A stretch of DNA of 64,000 nt from Lunularia cruciata. Its lineage: Eukaryota > Streptophyta > Marchantiopsida > Lunulariales > Lunulariaceae. The stretch covers positions 38,731,034 through 38,795,033 of the forward strand of contig OX419762.1 in the NCBI GenBank assembly GCA_948567375.1, given 5' to 3'. The position numbers and the translations under genes were made by a program. Under the pieces are notes generated by a model that was given only the letters and a program-made list of their open reading frames with translations, was not told where the DNA came from and ran no database searches. Positions 46,037 through 57,911 of this stretch are shown here, piece after piece. The stretch's first letter is position 1. Every line of letters begins with the position of its first letter.

Positions 46037-47300
46037 TCATGTTGGAGTGGACAAGAGCTTGGATGCAGTCAAGCGCCATTATTATTGGCCCAAGATGAGC
46101 AATGACGTGATGGACTATGTGCATAGTTGCCTACTTTGTCAACAAAACAAAGCTTCTAATCAAGCTCCTGCAGGGCTCCTTCAACCTCTTCCCACTCCTA
46201 CCCAACGTTGGGAACAAGTGAGTATGGATCTCGTCTATGAATTACCCAAGACCACCTCAGGGTTTGACTCCATTGTGGTCTTTGTGGACCGGCTCAGCAA
46301 AATGATTCATGTACGCCCTACCACCAAGGAGGTGACCGCTCCACAACTAGCTCAATTATACTTAGATGCAGTCTTTGCTCACCATGGCTTGTCTAGAGTA
46401 CTCATCACCGATAGAGGCACCCAATTCACCAGTTTGTTTTGGCAAACACTCTTTGGTTTCTTCAAAACCAAGTTGGCCATGTCCACAACTTACCACCCAC
46501 AAACAGATGGCCAAACAGAGCTGGCTAATTGCACAATTGAAGGCATGTTACGTGGCTTCACCTTAGACGAGCAAGAGAGGTGGTACACCCTACTCTTGTT
46601 GGTGGAATTTACTTACAACAATTCATTGAATGCATCCACCCAGGTCACTCCGTTCTTCCTCATGTATGGTGAGCATCCCTTCACACCTTCTAGCTTGATG
46701 AAGATCCTTCCAGTGGCTACCAAGGTCGATGCAGTCAACACATTTGTTTCTAGAATCCAACAAGGTGTGGAGAGCGCCAAGCACAGATTACAGATTGTGC
46801 AAAATCAACAGAAGCAATATGTTGATGCACACCGTCGGCACATGGAGTTCAATGTTAGGGATCAAGTGTGGCTATTGACAACCAACCTCACATTAGTTGG
46901 ACCTCGTAAGCTCAGACCTTGTTTTATTGGGCCTTTCTTAATTCTTCGTCGCATCGGCGCTGTGGCCTATCACCTTGAGCTACCACCACACATGAAGATC
47001 CATCCAGTGTTCCATGTCTCCCTGCTATGCAGATATGCTCCCCAATCAGGCTAGGGTCATTCCAAACCAGACATTCGACCTTGTCCGACACTCATTGATG
47101 GCACAAAGGAATATGAAGTGGAGCGGATTCTCCAAAAATGCATGCGTGGTACTTGCCACCTGCGGGTGGACTATCTAGTACAATGGAAAGGTTACCCCCT
47201 CTATGAAGCAACTTGGGAGCCCGCTGCCAATTTGGCACATGCACCGGTGTTGGTGCAAGCATTTGAGCAACAATTGCACAACGAGGACGTTGTGTCTTAA
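46037..47300 (+). pseudogene. Element C pol, second part (integrase and chromodomain)
   Basis: Continues the integrase interrupted at 39416. Frame 46047-47054 (335 aa) runs from [10 protein letters not shown] and SCLLCQQNK through D in SMDLVYELP, D in ITDRGTQF and a glutamate in GQTELAN, where an arginine usual after the E is replaced by L. It ends at TAG 47052-47054. The chromodomain is in frame 47118-47300: MERILQKCMRGTC, VDYLVQWKGYP, EATWEPAANL, ending NEDVVS. Much better preserved than the first half of the element, but the first half's stops make it non-coding as a whole. Confidence 0.88.
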
Positions 47301-47313
47301 AAGGAGGGAGGTC
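47299..47313 (+). other. Polypurine tract of element C
   Basis: aaaaggagggaggtc directly before the 3' LTR. Confidence 0.85.
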
Positions 47314-48048
47314 TGTAATACCAAGAGCTAGCCATATGATCTAGATGTGAAATTTGGTTTGGTAACATCTAGAATGATGTTATACATGATGGTCAAAATA
47401 GATCAGATAGAAGGATCACCAAAAGAGTACTTCTACTAATAGGGCAGAAACCAAAATAGACTTGAGAACCTTAGAACCAATAGCTAGACATATGATTTAA
47501 AGGTGAGAATTGGTTTGGTAACATCTGGAAGGATGTTACACATGATGGACTAAATAGATTAGAAAGAGGTATCACCAAAAGGGGACTTCTACTAATAGAG
47601 TAGGAATCAAAATATGCCTGAAATCTTTGAAGGCAATTTTGGAGGCCTAAACGGATGAATTAGGCCTCAAAAATGTGCAAATTTCCCCCAATGTAGGAAA
47701 GGTTGGCCTTCCTTCCCCCTGCTTTGTCTCATCGAGAGCTTTCTAATGGTACCTTCCTCACGTGATTCTAAGATTCCTACAGGAAGATTCCCTAAAAGAT
47801 TCCCTCCGGTCAAAGCTTGTTTAACCAACCAGATAAGACCTAGAACAGACATGTCACCCATCCAAGTAAGTAATCCAAGGGTGGAGCTTGCTGACATGTC
47901 ACCTATCTGTGTCCCTAATCCTATGGTGGAGCTTCCTTGGAGGAGATCCTCTTTACCTATATAATAAAGAGAAGGTGCTCCTTGGGGCATCGATTGTTTG
48001 AGTGTGCGATCTGTATTTTCTCTCTTCTCTTGTCCTCAAAGTATTCTA
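47314..48048 (+). repeat. 3' LTR of element C (about 735 bp)
   Basis: Starts TGTAATACC. By alignment with element B it ends at about 48048, where the expected attaca has become attcta. Carries two tandem 156-bp units (from 47321 and 47477), the long LTR subtype. The matching 5' LTR is absent. Confidence 0.85.
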
Positions 48049-49770
48049 ATTTGGTATTATATGCTTTACATATTCATTAAAAAATTATTATTATTATATT
48101 TTTTTGAGGATCAAAGCTTAAATTTTTTATATCAATGATATATAGACATACTACATAGATATTTGAACATTATATTTACTATTTTTTCAACTATGAATGT
48201 TTTTAAGTAATATACAACTACTAAAATGCATTACCTATTCTATCAATAGAGTGGATTAAAAATATTTATTCATTTTTGATTTCCTTATTAAGAGTTAGGA
48301 TATTTTATATATTTGGTTATCTCATTGAATCTTATTTATATGAGTATTATATAAATATATTTAAATTATAGCTCCATAATTACCTCATAAATACTAGTAA
48401 TTTAAGCTCAATTTAGTTTTATCTATCCTTTGTGATCCTTTAAACCACACTAACCTTTCACTTTACAAATTCTAAAATCAGCATAACTTTTGACTTTAAT
48501 TTATAAGGAAAACTTAGGTTATGACCCATAACATGGTTACTGACTATCTGTGATAATTTTCAATAAACTATACACCCTATTATACATGTATATAATTTGT
48601 ATAACTAATAAAGGAACTAGAGGTTGAAGATACACAATAACTTATGAGTTAAATAGTAGTTAAATTTTGATCTAGATTGAAATCCTTCATGTGGTTATTG
48701 AAAGATCAAATGTAAGACATTTAAGTTCTAAATATGATGTTTGAGACAGGGTTTGAATATCTTCTAGACTTGTTTTTTGACTTTATGATTTATGAATTTA
48801 ATTAGGCTAATCAAGGCTAAAATAGTTTTAATGAGTCTTCTTAAGAATACAAGGTTAGCTAAAACCAAAATTATGTTAAATTTGGTTTTTTCTGAAATAA
48901 TAATGAGTGGAGCTAAAAAATGTATAAAATACATAGCACTATATAACCACATATCGTTACATGAGTTAAATGCACCTCCTAACTTTGTAAAATAAATAGT
49001 ATACTTAATTACTTGATACCTACCTACCTACCTTCCACCAATTTGTTTGTGCCTCTTGAAAGCAAGTAGCGATCCAAAAAAGTCTATCCAATCTCCTCTA
49101 AAGATACACATCTACACACTAAATTATTTGTTGGTTGAATGGACTCAAATTAGTACAGAAAATTTTCTCTTGAAGTATATAAATAAATACTTAATATAGA
49201 AGCATACTCCTTCCAGTTTTTCTGAAATAATAGCTATTGTTGAGATTTAAGTGTATTTATTCATTCAAATTATTTACTCTTTCAAAAAGATAAATTTCTC
49301 TTTATCTATTATTTTCTTATTGGATATCTCTTTATTAACTACTCTAAATTTTTCTCTTTACTAGGGTAGAAACCCATTTGATTTAATATAAAATAAGACT
49401 GATCTTCTTCTACCACAATTTAATTGAAGGTTATAAAAAAGAAAGCTTAAAGCTTATCTATTATCTAAGCTTAAGCCGGAGTCTTTAAGCATTGTTGTTG
49501 ATATTGAGACACGTCTCTGAAGCTGAAGATAATAAACGAGCTTACATAAGATTCAGTCGGATAGATGTTTAGGTTGACTGAGAAAAATAGAGACAACAAA
49601 GAATTAAGGTCCCTCTTGGACTTACTCTTATCGCTTAAGCATATTTGAGTATTGCTGACGAGAAGAAAATACTCAATCATCATCCCAAATTTAAGCACTC
49701 ATTATATTTATGGTAAGTATTGAGCTTTGATTCATTAGGGAATCATCGCTATATTAAACATTGCTCATAT
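48049..49770. other. AT-rich intergenic sequence
   Basis: Strongly A+T-rich, many stops in all frames. A short acct tetranucleotide run at about 49018-49032. No gene or element recognised. Confidence 0.5.
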
Positions 49771-49776
49771 AAATAA

Positions 49777-49905
49777 TTTCTACAACACTATAACAATGTG
49801 AGGTGAGCCTAAGTAGCAATTAAAAAGACTACAGGAAGCCATTAAACGTTGTGAGTTTAAACAAATTCTACAACACTATATTCATGTGAGGGGAGCCTAC
49901 TTACA
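49777..49905 (+). repeat. Pair of imperfect direct repeats (about 40 bp)
   Basis: tctacaacactata followed by atgtgaggtgagcct (49779-49820) recurs as tctacaacactata and atgtgaggggagcct (49867-49905). Spacing about 88 bp. Confidence 0.65.
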
Positions 49906-51400
49906 AATCAGGCAACGAGCGACGGCGTAGGATAACAAGAAGATGGAAGACCCCATCATACCGTATAAGGAAAAGGCATAGGGGTAAAATTGGGCTAAAT
50001 TGCATTCTTTAAAATAACTGCAGGGAGCTATTACATCAATCCACTTACATGATGACGCTATCTGATTTGAATCTGCTAAATGCTTCGCACACCAAGAAAC
50101 TTTAAAATATTTTACCCAAAGTAATGAGTGTTCGTGTAATGATGTGAACCTTCGCGTTCTTTAAAGCCAACAGATTTTCGTTTCACTTCAATTTGCATTG
50201 TTGTTAAGATTAACTTGTAAGAATGGACTCTATCGTTATCCTGTTCATAATTATGTTATGCTTGCGTTTGATACTCCTGCAAAACAAATTTTGATTTAAT
50301 CAATTTTTGCTCAATGGATAAAACAAAATATCCAAAAATAATTCAGTGAAGAACTATCCAGCTAGGTGTGCAGGTCGATAATACGAGGAGGGAAAGGCTG
50401 CAAGCACATGAAGGCGATAGACCCACGCTTGTCTCTCCATCCATTACTACGACGTACTCAAATCGTACACCATTGCTGCAGGAAAAGACTTTGGGAAGCA
50501 GACTTGTTTCCTCATGAGCGCAGTACCTTTTGGACAAGTGTCAGTTGCTTGAAGATCCAAGTTACTGTGGTAAAGCATGTTGCTGTTTACTGTGGTGGAG
50601 AGACGGGCTACGTCGGTAGCGTGGTTGACCAAGGGAGGTGACGAAACGCTAGAAAATAAAAGGAGAGTAACTCAAGTTGTTGTTGTTCTCCTCTTTTGAG
50701 TCGCCATAGATGTTATTGTAGAATGAGTATTCAGTATCGGGTCTCTAAACCATGTCTAAGCAGAAAGAATAGAAAAGCTCAATCAAACTTGAAGAATCTA
50801 TCTGTACTCAATTCTGCATCTCTTCAATGCATTCAATAATTTTGCTGATATTGTATTGACATGTGAAGATCTGGGGAGCTAATCAACAACCCAAATACTC
50901 ACTTTTATACACTTGGTTTTCACAAGTCTCAGTATAATGTAACGAACGCAGCACTAGCATGACGAGGACTCTCTCATGGATGACGATTCTTCGACCTAAT
51001 TTAGTTTAATGAGCTGAGGAGGCTAATCTTGTTATCCCGGAATGGCATGTTTTCGTCCTTTCTCGACGGGAAGAACTAACTACAGTCCACTAAAACTGTC
51101 CCCCATCCGGCCAATTCTCGAGCGGGACCGTGGTTGGAACTTGGTTGAGGTGACAGTGAGGAGGAGTTCGGGAACTTGTAGGAGGGAGGAGGAGAGGAGT
51201 AGCCCGGCTGGACTGGGCTGGGAGTGGAGGTGGCCTTCGACAGAAGTGAAAGGAGGAATCATTCTGAATCGCCTTTGTGTGTGTTGGGCACGAGGAAGGG
51301 GACGGGGCAGCACAAGTATACGGCCGAGGGACGTTGCACACCAGAGTAGGGGAAGCACAACCGGACCATCTTGGGCTTCGAAGACGAGGGTGGGGAGAAA
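49906..51400. promoter_or_regulatory. Upstream region of the cytochrome c1 gene
   Basis: Composition shifts from AT-rich to more balanced, and GC-rich by 51100-51400. It should hold the promoter and 5' UTR of the plus-strand gene starting at 51401. A ccaat lies at about 51110-51114. No clear TATA box was placed with confidence. Open frames here (50366-50641, 51042-51494, and minus-strand ones) are attributed to base composition. Confidence 0.45.
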
Positions 51401-51490
51401 ATGGCGAGCAGGGGGCCGGGCTCGCTTGGAAGAGCCGTGTCACGTTTCGTGGGATTGCTGGGACAGAACTCCAAGTCTGCTACTTGCCAG
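51401..51490 (+). other. CYC1: Inferred first coding exon of CYC1 (mitochondrial presequence)
   Basis: Opens with ATG after a purine-rich gagaaa and codes for [16 protein letters not shown] and [13 protein letters not shown]: basic, hydroxylated, without acidic residues, as matrix-targeting sequences are. It ends at cag/gtgagg, a good donor in phase 0, which agrees with acceptors at 52570 and 52588. A second donor at 51505 is out of phase with those. It lies 1.08 kb from the next exon; not confirmed by a transcript. Confidence 0.65.
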
Positions 51491-54400
51491 GTGAGGCTCT
51501 CCAGGTGAGCAGCGTTAGATGTTTGCTTGCTTGCTGGTGTTTAGATGTTGTTATGGTTGGCAAGGGCGCTACATAGATGAGGATTTGGTTTCGAGTGAAT
51601 GGTGTTTTTCGATGATTTCTCGTTATGTCTTGGCGGATTGGAATCAGTGGCGAGGGATTGACCAGGGATCTGTTTGTTTCCGACTTAGATCTGCTAAAAT
51701 TAGCGGGAGTGTTTTTTTTTCTTCGGTTGAAAGATGGATAGGTTTGGCGTTGAGCATCTGCTGTGAGTTGAACCTTCCATCTTGAAGTCCAATACTTTTT
51801 GATTGGTTTCACCGATGGTGTATACAGAATGCTGCTGTGGTTTAGAACGTTGTGATTGTTTACGTGTATGCCTTGTTTTACTGGAGAAACGTACTTCTGC
51901 CCTAAGTCCTTCCTTCTTCTGGTTTCTCGCCTCTTGCCTGAATTACCGGAGTCATTGGGCCCTGCGTCGTGGACCGAGGTTGTCGCAGCAGGATGTGTTT
52001 CGAGACGTTTCGCCGATGTGTTTAAGTGTGCTGATGTGGATGTGAACATGTGACCGTTAACAATGTTGGCTTAAGTGGAATTCTGAGTAATTGGTCAAGC
52101 TGGGAACTCACAGTTTTTAATGTATGTAGCCATGGCTTTTGACATAGATCACTCGCATCTTCCTCCAAATTTTCAAACTTCTCAAGGTCAACTTGCCACA
52201 ATTGATTCATGATATATCAGAAGCGAGTTTGAGTATCTGGAGCAGTTAGAACAGTGGTAGTATTCCTAGTTAACAGGTTAATTCTGCTGTATGCATAGAA
52301 GGATCGGGGCGAGATTTGGGATTTGGGATTTGATTCGTTTATCTTCTGATTGGAGATCTGTTTTGGCGGTATTGTTTGGGTCTAAAATGTGAACAATTAG
52401 AACGTTTCTACAGCACGTAGGAAAGACTTTGAATCCAGAACCTCCAGCTTGTGGGTTGTGCAGGTAGTGGGTTTCTTCATTAGAGGGTGCATGATAACTA
52501 ACTTAACGGAATTTAGAGACATTGGTGCACTTTTTGGGTCTAATACGGGCCGAGTTTGTGTATGGACAGCCAAACCCGGCAGTACAGGTTTTGGCAGCGA
52601 AGGAACTACACACAGACAATTGGGAAAGCACGGCAAGCAAAGTAGGAAGGGCAGCAGCGCTAGTTGGGGCAGGTGTCACCGGTTTGCTGGGACTTACAGG
52701 AGTAGCTTTCGCTGATGAAGCAGAGCACGGTCTAGCCTCACCAGAATATCCATGGCCGCACAATGGCATCATGAGTTCATATGACCATGCATCGTAAGGA
52801 CCTCGTATCTTTCCTTGACATATGGATGCTCCATTCCATCCGTCGGTTGCCTTATATTGTTGCAGCCTTTTGCCGCTCTATCTCTCTCACCATCTCTGGC
52901 TTGTACTTTGGCGTTCTCTTGAATGCGCTAAAGTGAGGATAGCTTTCGGCAAGTGGTGATCTACATTCTTTGGGACCAGAATAAGCAACGCAAACTTATG
53001 TCACGGCGAGTAAGGTTTATCCTGTCACTTGTCAAGATGAAATCTACGTATAAGAGCTACGAACGAAGAGATTCCTACAAATATTACTGAATTTATGTTG
53101 TTTCCTCGCAGAATCCGTCGTGGTCATCAGGTATACCAGCAGGTTTGTGCTGCATGCCATAGCATGTCCTTGTTAGCATACCGTGATTTGGTTGGTGTCG
53201 CTTACACCGAGGAAGAGGTTAAGTGTTTGGCTGCCGAAATCGAAGTAGAGGATGGGCCTAATGATGAGGGTGAGATGTTTCAACGTCCCGGGAAGCCCAG
53301 TGATCACTTCCAAAAGCCCTACTCGAATGAGAATGCAGCACGATTTGCGAACGGAGGAGCATATCCCCCAGACTTGAGTTTGATTACCAAGGTATATTCT
53401 TAGTTTCGTAAGTCAATGCGTATCGCATGGTTACGTATCTCATGACGGTGATAGGCCTGTAGCCTTGCTGTATATGATTAAAGACCTAGCATTAAGGTAA
53501 GTGCATGCCATGCAAAATTGGAGCGTTGGAAGTAGCACGAAGATCAGCATCCCTTTTTTCATTGGGATTTATTAGCCCAGCAGATTCATCTCACGCTAAA
53601 ACCTAGGGCTTGAACTAGGACTACAAATCCTTCATTATCTTCTTTTGGGAGTTGGAACGTGTTGTGAAGATTTGCGCTTGGATGGCCTGACGACTTTAGT
53701 ACCTAAAGGTCCAATAACACTACCTTTATCAGTCAGGATTAATCGGGTGCTGCGGGAATTGTGTGCAGGCACGCCATAACGGTCAAAATTACGTGTTCGC
53801 GTTATTGACTGGTTACCGTGAACCTCCAGCTGGAGTCTCTGTAAGATCACTTATACTCTGTTTCCTACTGGCATGTGTTTATCTTTTGTCCTTGTTACTA
53901 CACGACCATGGCCATGTTGGTTTTGCTCACTTCCGCCTTTCTGTAGCACATCTAGCTCTCATATGTACCTTTCTAAGCAGTTGAGGATGGCAGGTGAGGG
54001 AAGGCTTACATTACAACCCCTATTTCCCTGGTGGCGCAATTGCTATGCCCAAGATGCTCATGGATGGTGGTGTGGAATATGAAGACGGAACTGCGGCAAC
54101 CGAGTCGCAGGTAATAATCTTGAACTTGATGGACTGGGACGATTATCATACAACTAGTGGGTTCTTGATCCCTCTAAGTTTGTTTTCCGCATGGGAGTTT
54201 CTGTTGTAGTCTGCTCCTGCATTGATCTCGTAATGATAGTCACCACACGTAGAGGATAGGATTCTAAGACCCTCTCTGATCCGAATCTTAATTCCTAGCC
54301 AAAGAAGTTCTAATCTGGAGCTGATTTGGAACAGATGGCGAAGGATGTGACTACATTTTTGGCGTGGGCAGCGGAACCCGAGATGGATGAGCGCAAGCTG

Positions 54401-54786
54401 GTAAGGCCTGCGGCGGAGGATGTTAATGTAGAAGCGGCTTACTGTTTTGCCTGCTTACTACGTCACTATCTGTTCTTTCATGGTTTGCTGTTAAAGGAAC
54501 TGGTCGATTCGTTTCAGCGTGAACTGCTGATTTGGTATATGCATGTGAGTATTCCATAATTCCTTAGTTGGTTAGCCGATTAACGAAGAACCACTAAGCG
54601 AATAAAAATGCACTCTGTAAATAACTTGGGACGGAGACTAACACAACAGCTTTTGCACACCTTGTGTAGATGGGGTTCAAGTGGATGTTTGTGCTGTCTC
54701 TTGCCTTCATGCAAGCAGTCTACTATAAAAGGTGGAAGTGGGCTCCCATCAAGTCCAGGAGAATTATCGCTGATATCGTCAACTGA
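51401..54786 (+). CDS. CYC1: Cytochrome c1, heme protein of mitochondrial complex III
   Basis: Inferred exons: 51401-51490, 52570-52793, 53112-53391, 53769-53840, 53994-54110, 54335-54400, 54670-54786; total 966 bases, 321 aa, near the usual plant length. All introns are GT-AG and every junction keeps frame. The product carries electrons from the Rieske protein to cytochrome c and faces the intermembrane space. Visible features: Arg/Ser-rich presequence (residues 1-30), hydrophobic sorting segment (about 58-78) before the mature start DEAEHGL, heme motif C117-A-A-C120-H121, conserved [10 protein letters not shown], axial methionine 240 in GGAIAMPKM, and a C-terminal membrane anchor (284-302). 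The exons from 52590 on are secure. The first exon and its acceptor (52519, 52555, 52570 and 52588 all keep frame) are inferred. No lesions seen, so it is likely functional. Confidence 0.93.
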
Positions 54787-55857
54787 AGAAAGCATGTTTC
54801 CGTTGCGTGATTTTGCCCCAAAACCATCCAAGTCGTGATTTCACTGTGGTAGAGTTTTCACTAGTTCATCACATGCTCCCTAGCAATGAGTTCGAGTGCT
54901 GGTGATCTCTTTACTCTGGCTGTCGAAGGGAGGCTTGGGATTCTTTATAGTAAGTTTGATTCTCCCACTGTCGGCACTTCGCCATATTTCTGTATCTATT
55001 CTTCAAGAACTGGAGTGCCTACCTCTGGACCTTCCGGAGGTCTGTAGAAGTTGTGCAGTGCGCTACACTAGATTGATGGATGACCTCAGTGGAAGTTAAA
55101 TATTTCACAATTTTACTATATTACAAGTTGTGGTTGAATCATCCCGAATGCACAAAAATTGCACAAATGTGCAGGTCGGTTTAGAGCTCTACCTAGATTT
55201 GGACATCATCTGTTGAGACTCAATTGGAGTCACCGCAAAGCCCCTTGGAGACAGTGGAAGTGAAGCTGAAGTGTACTAGACACAAATTATCAAGAAGACT
55301 ACTGACCATCGGATCTGGACACCAAATATGGAACTCTATCTGCATTAAAAATGAACACGGAGTTTTGCCGATGGTTGTAGATCCGTGGCCGTTTTGGGTC
55401 ACCGTGAGTGTTCACTAGTAGCGAGTTTATGCCTAAAACTTATCATCTGTCGTGTTGTCTCCTGGAATATGAGGTGGATATTTGAGATTACCTTTGTGCG
55501 CTGATGTGATGGTTCACTTACTGTCTAATGATTGTCAAATATTGTATCGGTGTTCCTTCCTGCATTTAAAATATTACTGAGGATCTAGAATTTAATGACT
55601 TATGGCGGCTAAAGTCCGGCATCCGTATCTTGGTATATAATCAGGTTTTTAGTCTCTGTATTGGTAGCAGTGTTAGTAATGTTGCCCAGCTTCTGTTGGA
55701 CTGGTGGACTGGTGTTTGTTATTGTCTAGAAGTAGTCGCTAGCCCCCTGTGTGTCTTTAACTTACCGTAATAACGCATCAGCATTTGGAGAAATCATCTT
55801 AGGCCGATTCTTGCCATTCTTGAATGATGACAGTCTGGACACCTACTGGACTTCATA
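54787..55857. other. CYC1 3' flank, moderately GC-rich, unassigned
   Basis: Should contain the CYC1 3' UTR; the polyadenylation site was not placed. Short frames (54608-54838, 54896-55099, 55224-55418) show no known motif. Confidence 0.4.
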
Positions 55858-56274
55858 ATGCATCGTACTCTCACAGATAACAAGGTTGCTGGAGATTTTG
55901 CTACGGGAGTCCAATCTGCGAGGGGTCATCGTTTTCTTAACGACTCTCGGATGCCAAGATTGTATTCCACAAAATTATTAGTGGGAAGTGCCATCCCACT
56001 TAATGCGGGAGGGACCGGGTTCTTCTTCAATATGAAACCTGTGGTCACTTTCTTACAACTTTGTAATGTTCAAGGCATCAACTCACCCGACAGGCTCGAA
56101 CCTTCAGGGACCCCCTCCATCGCTTCCATCCATCCTAACTCTAGTCAAGATGCCCCTCAGCGTGCTGTCTTTCGGGAAGTCTTTCATCTCCCGGATTTGA
56201 GTGATTTCTTTTGGTCAGGTCTCATTCTATCTCTCAAGTATCGGATTCTCGCGATGTTCCTCGTGTGTCTGTGA
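55858..56274 (+). CDS. Hypothetical 138-aa ORF
   Basis: ATG to TGA, the longest frame in the GC-richer island outside CYC1. Composition is mixed, with a proline/serine-rich middle (RLEPSGTPSIASIHPNSSQ) and a hydrophobic C-terminal stretch (GLILSLKYRILAMFLVCL) that might be a membrane segment. I recognise no family. It could be chance, an exon of an unseen gene or part of a long 3' UTR. Confidence 0.25.
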   Translation: MHRTLTDNKVAGDFATGVQSARGHRFLNDSRMPRLYSTKLLVGSAIPLNAGGTGFFFNMKPVVTFLQLCNVQGINSPDRLEPSGTPSIASIHPNSSQDAPQRAVFREVFHLPDLSDFFWSGLILSLKYRILAMFLVCL

Positions 56275-57911
56275 ACTTAATGCGCATGGCTGTATATCTG
56301 CGTATATCTTTATACGTGCGAATCGAGCCCCCATGAAGTAAGCACACGGCAACACTGCAGGTCGTTGAATTAGATACATTTTCCTTCTAAATTTGGATTT
56401 CTCATATAGACTCTTCTATTGGGGCTTAGCCCCATGTTACCTTTTTTTCTCTCCCTTGTACGGCTTGATGGGGTCTTCCCATCTTCTCCTACGCGGTCGC
56501 CTTTTCTCCTTCTGAATTGGACGTAATGCCTATTGGAGAGAAATATAATAGGAGCCAAATCTTCATCAACATACCAAAAGTGAAACGGCAAGCCAAATTC
56601 CGCGGCCAAGAAATCAAATTTGTCAAGGTAGAGAAACTCTCTTTCAAAATTTCACCTTGCGTTTTTGTTGGTCATAAGCCCATGATTTTCATCAAACCTT
56701 CAGTCCACAATCGCAATCTTAATGAACCCTGTTAAGCAAAACTCGCGGAAGGAGCGATGCTCCAACTGAATGTCAAACTGAGATAAACTACGTCTAACAC
56801 AGGAGTCATGCAGTTCCGCCGATGATCCCTGTAAGGTCCTCGTCGGAAATATCGGCCGAATTTCACTATGCAAACGATAGATATTTGGGCTAGTTTGCAA
56901 GTTTCGGTCAATTTATCGAGGTATTAACCCAAACACTTCGCGAAATTCGCAAACCGGGCGGAACACCAACCGAATAATCAGTTGGAATTCCCACATGAGG
57001 GCGAAACATCAAATTGACTGTCGAAGATCCCAATCCAAATTTCGACTGACTTTCGCAAAAGGGCCGAAATGTCAACCGACGCAAACTGAGCAAAGTATCA
57101 ACCTATATTCCCAAACTGAGTGAACTACAAAGAGAAATTCACAAACTTAAGGGAGTCCCATTTAAGAATTGCCATATGATCGAAACTGAAAAGAATGCGC
57201 TCGGCACATTCTCGTCGACGACTTGTCTAGCAGATTGGTCGGAGTTTGTTGTCTACGGCGGAAGTGCTCAGTTTCCAGATAAGATTTGACAGAATTCGGA
57301 TCTGACATCTTGTCGGCCCATCTTCACATCTAGAGTCTTCCGATTTCTTTCTACACTTGTAATCAGAAGACTTAATCAGGCATGGGTTTCTCCTTCGTGA
57401 TGCGAATAGTTGGTCCGTCTCTGCCAGAGAAGGGGGTGGGTGAAGGCTGAGATGGAACCTGATCCTCAACTGCACTCCGCTGAAACATGTCGAATAATGA
57501 GTTCGCTTCAGGTTTTCAGACCACCCTGTAGAACTAGTCGTGAGGAGACACAGATGAAGCTGATTTCTTCGATTCCAAAGGTGTACATTATCACTCTACT
57601 ATAGTAATAGTGTAGCTAATGCTATCCTTTGTGCCCGAATTGCCTGTGAGGTAGTGCAGTCCGTTGTCCGCAGCCTTTGTCTTTAAATTGCCTTAGAGGT
57701 AGTCCCCGTCCATCGTCCTCGAATTGCCTTTGGATCCAAACGGACAAATTTGCAGTACGAAACTCTGCAACTCTGCTTCGGGTGTGCAATGACCTAAATA
57801 ACCAGAAAGTGCACTAATGCTCCTATTCCAGAGGAGAAGCAGATACTTGCCTGCTAAACCTCGAGGCCCCCGGCTTTCCGGTTCTTATCGATAAGGAATG
57901 TGACTTAATGT
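56275..57911. other. GC-richer unassigned sequence
   Basis: No recognised gene. Frames at 56517-56735 (72 aa, lysine-rich) and minus 56609-56370 (79 aa) overlap and neither has a motif. CpG is more frequent here than in the retroelement regions. Confidence 0.4.

Noticed and set aside
50366-50641. 91-aa ORF and its antisense partner 1 kb upstream of CYC1
   Set aside because: No recognisable motif and no splice-compatible continuation; treated as non-coding.
51042-51494. 150-aa plus-strand ORF upstream of CYC1, and minus-strand ORFs of 92-117 aa over it
   Set aside because: GC-rich DNA lacks stops by chance. The inferred CYC1 presequence lies in a different frame and is supported by splice phase and composition.
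51480-52049. 189-aa minus-strand ORF
   Set aside because: Lies within the first intron of CYC1 on the other strand, with no motif and low-complexity composition.
53095-53403. Single-exon reading of the heme-binding frame starting at 53095
   Set aside because: Begins in the intron; the GT-AG junctions at 52794 and 53111 join it in frame to the mature N-terminus.
51401-54786. CYC1 as a processed or organelle-derived pseudogene
   Set aside because: Six GT-AG introns in frame, intact heme and membrane-anchor motifs, and a targeting presequence argue for a functional nuclear gene.
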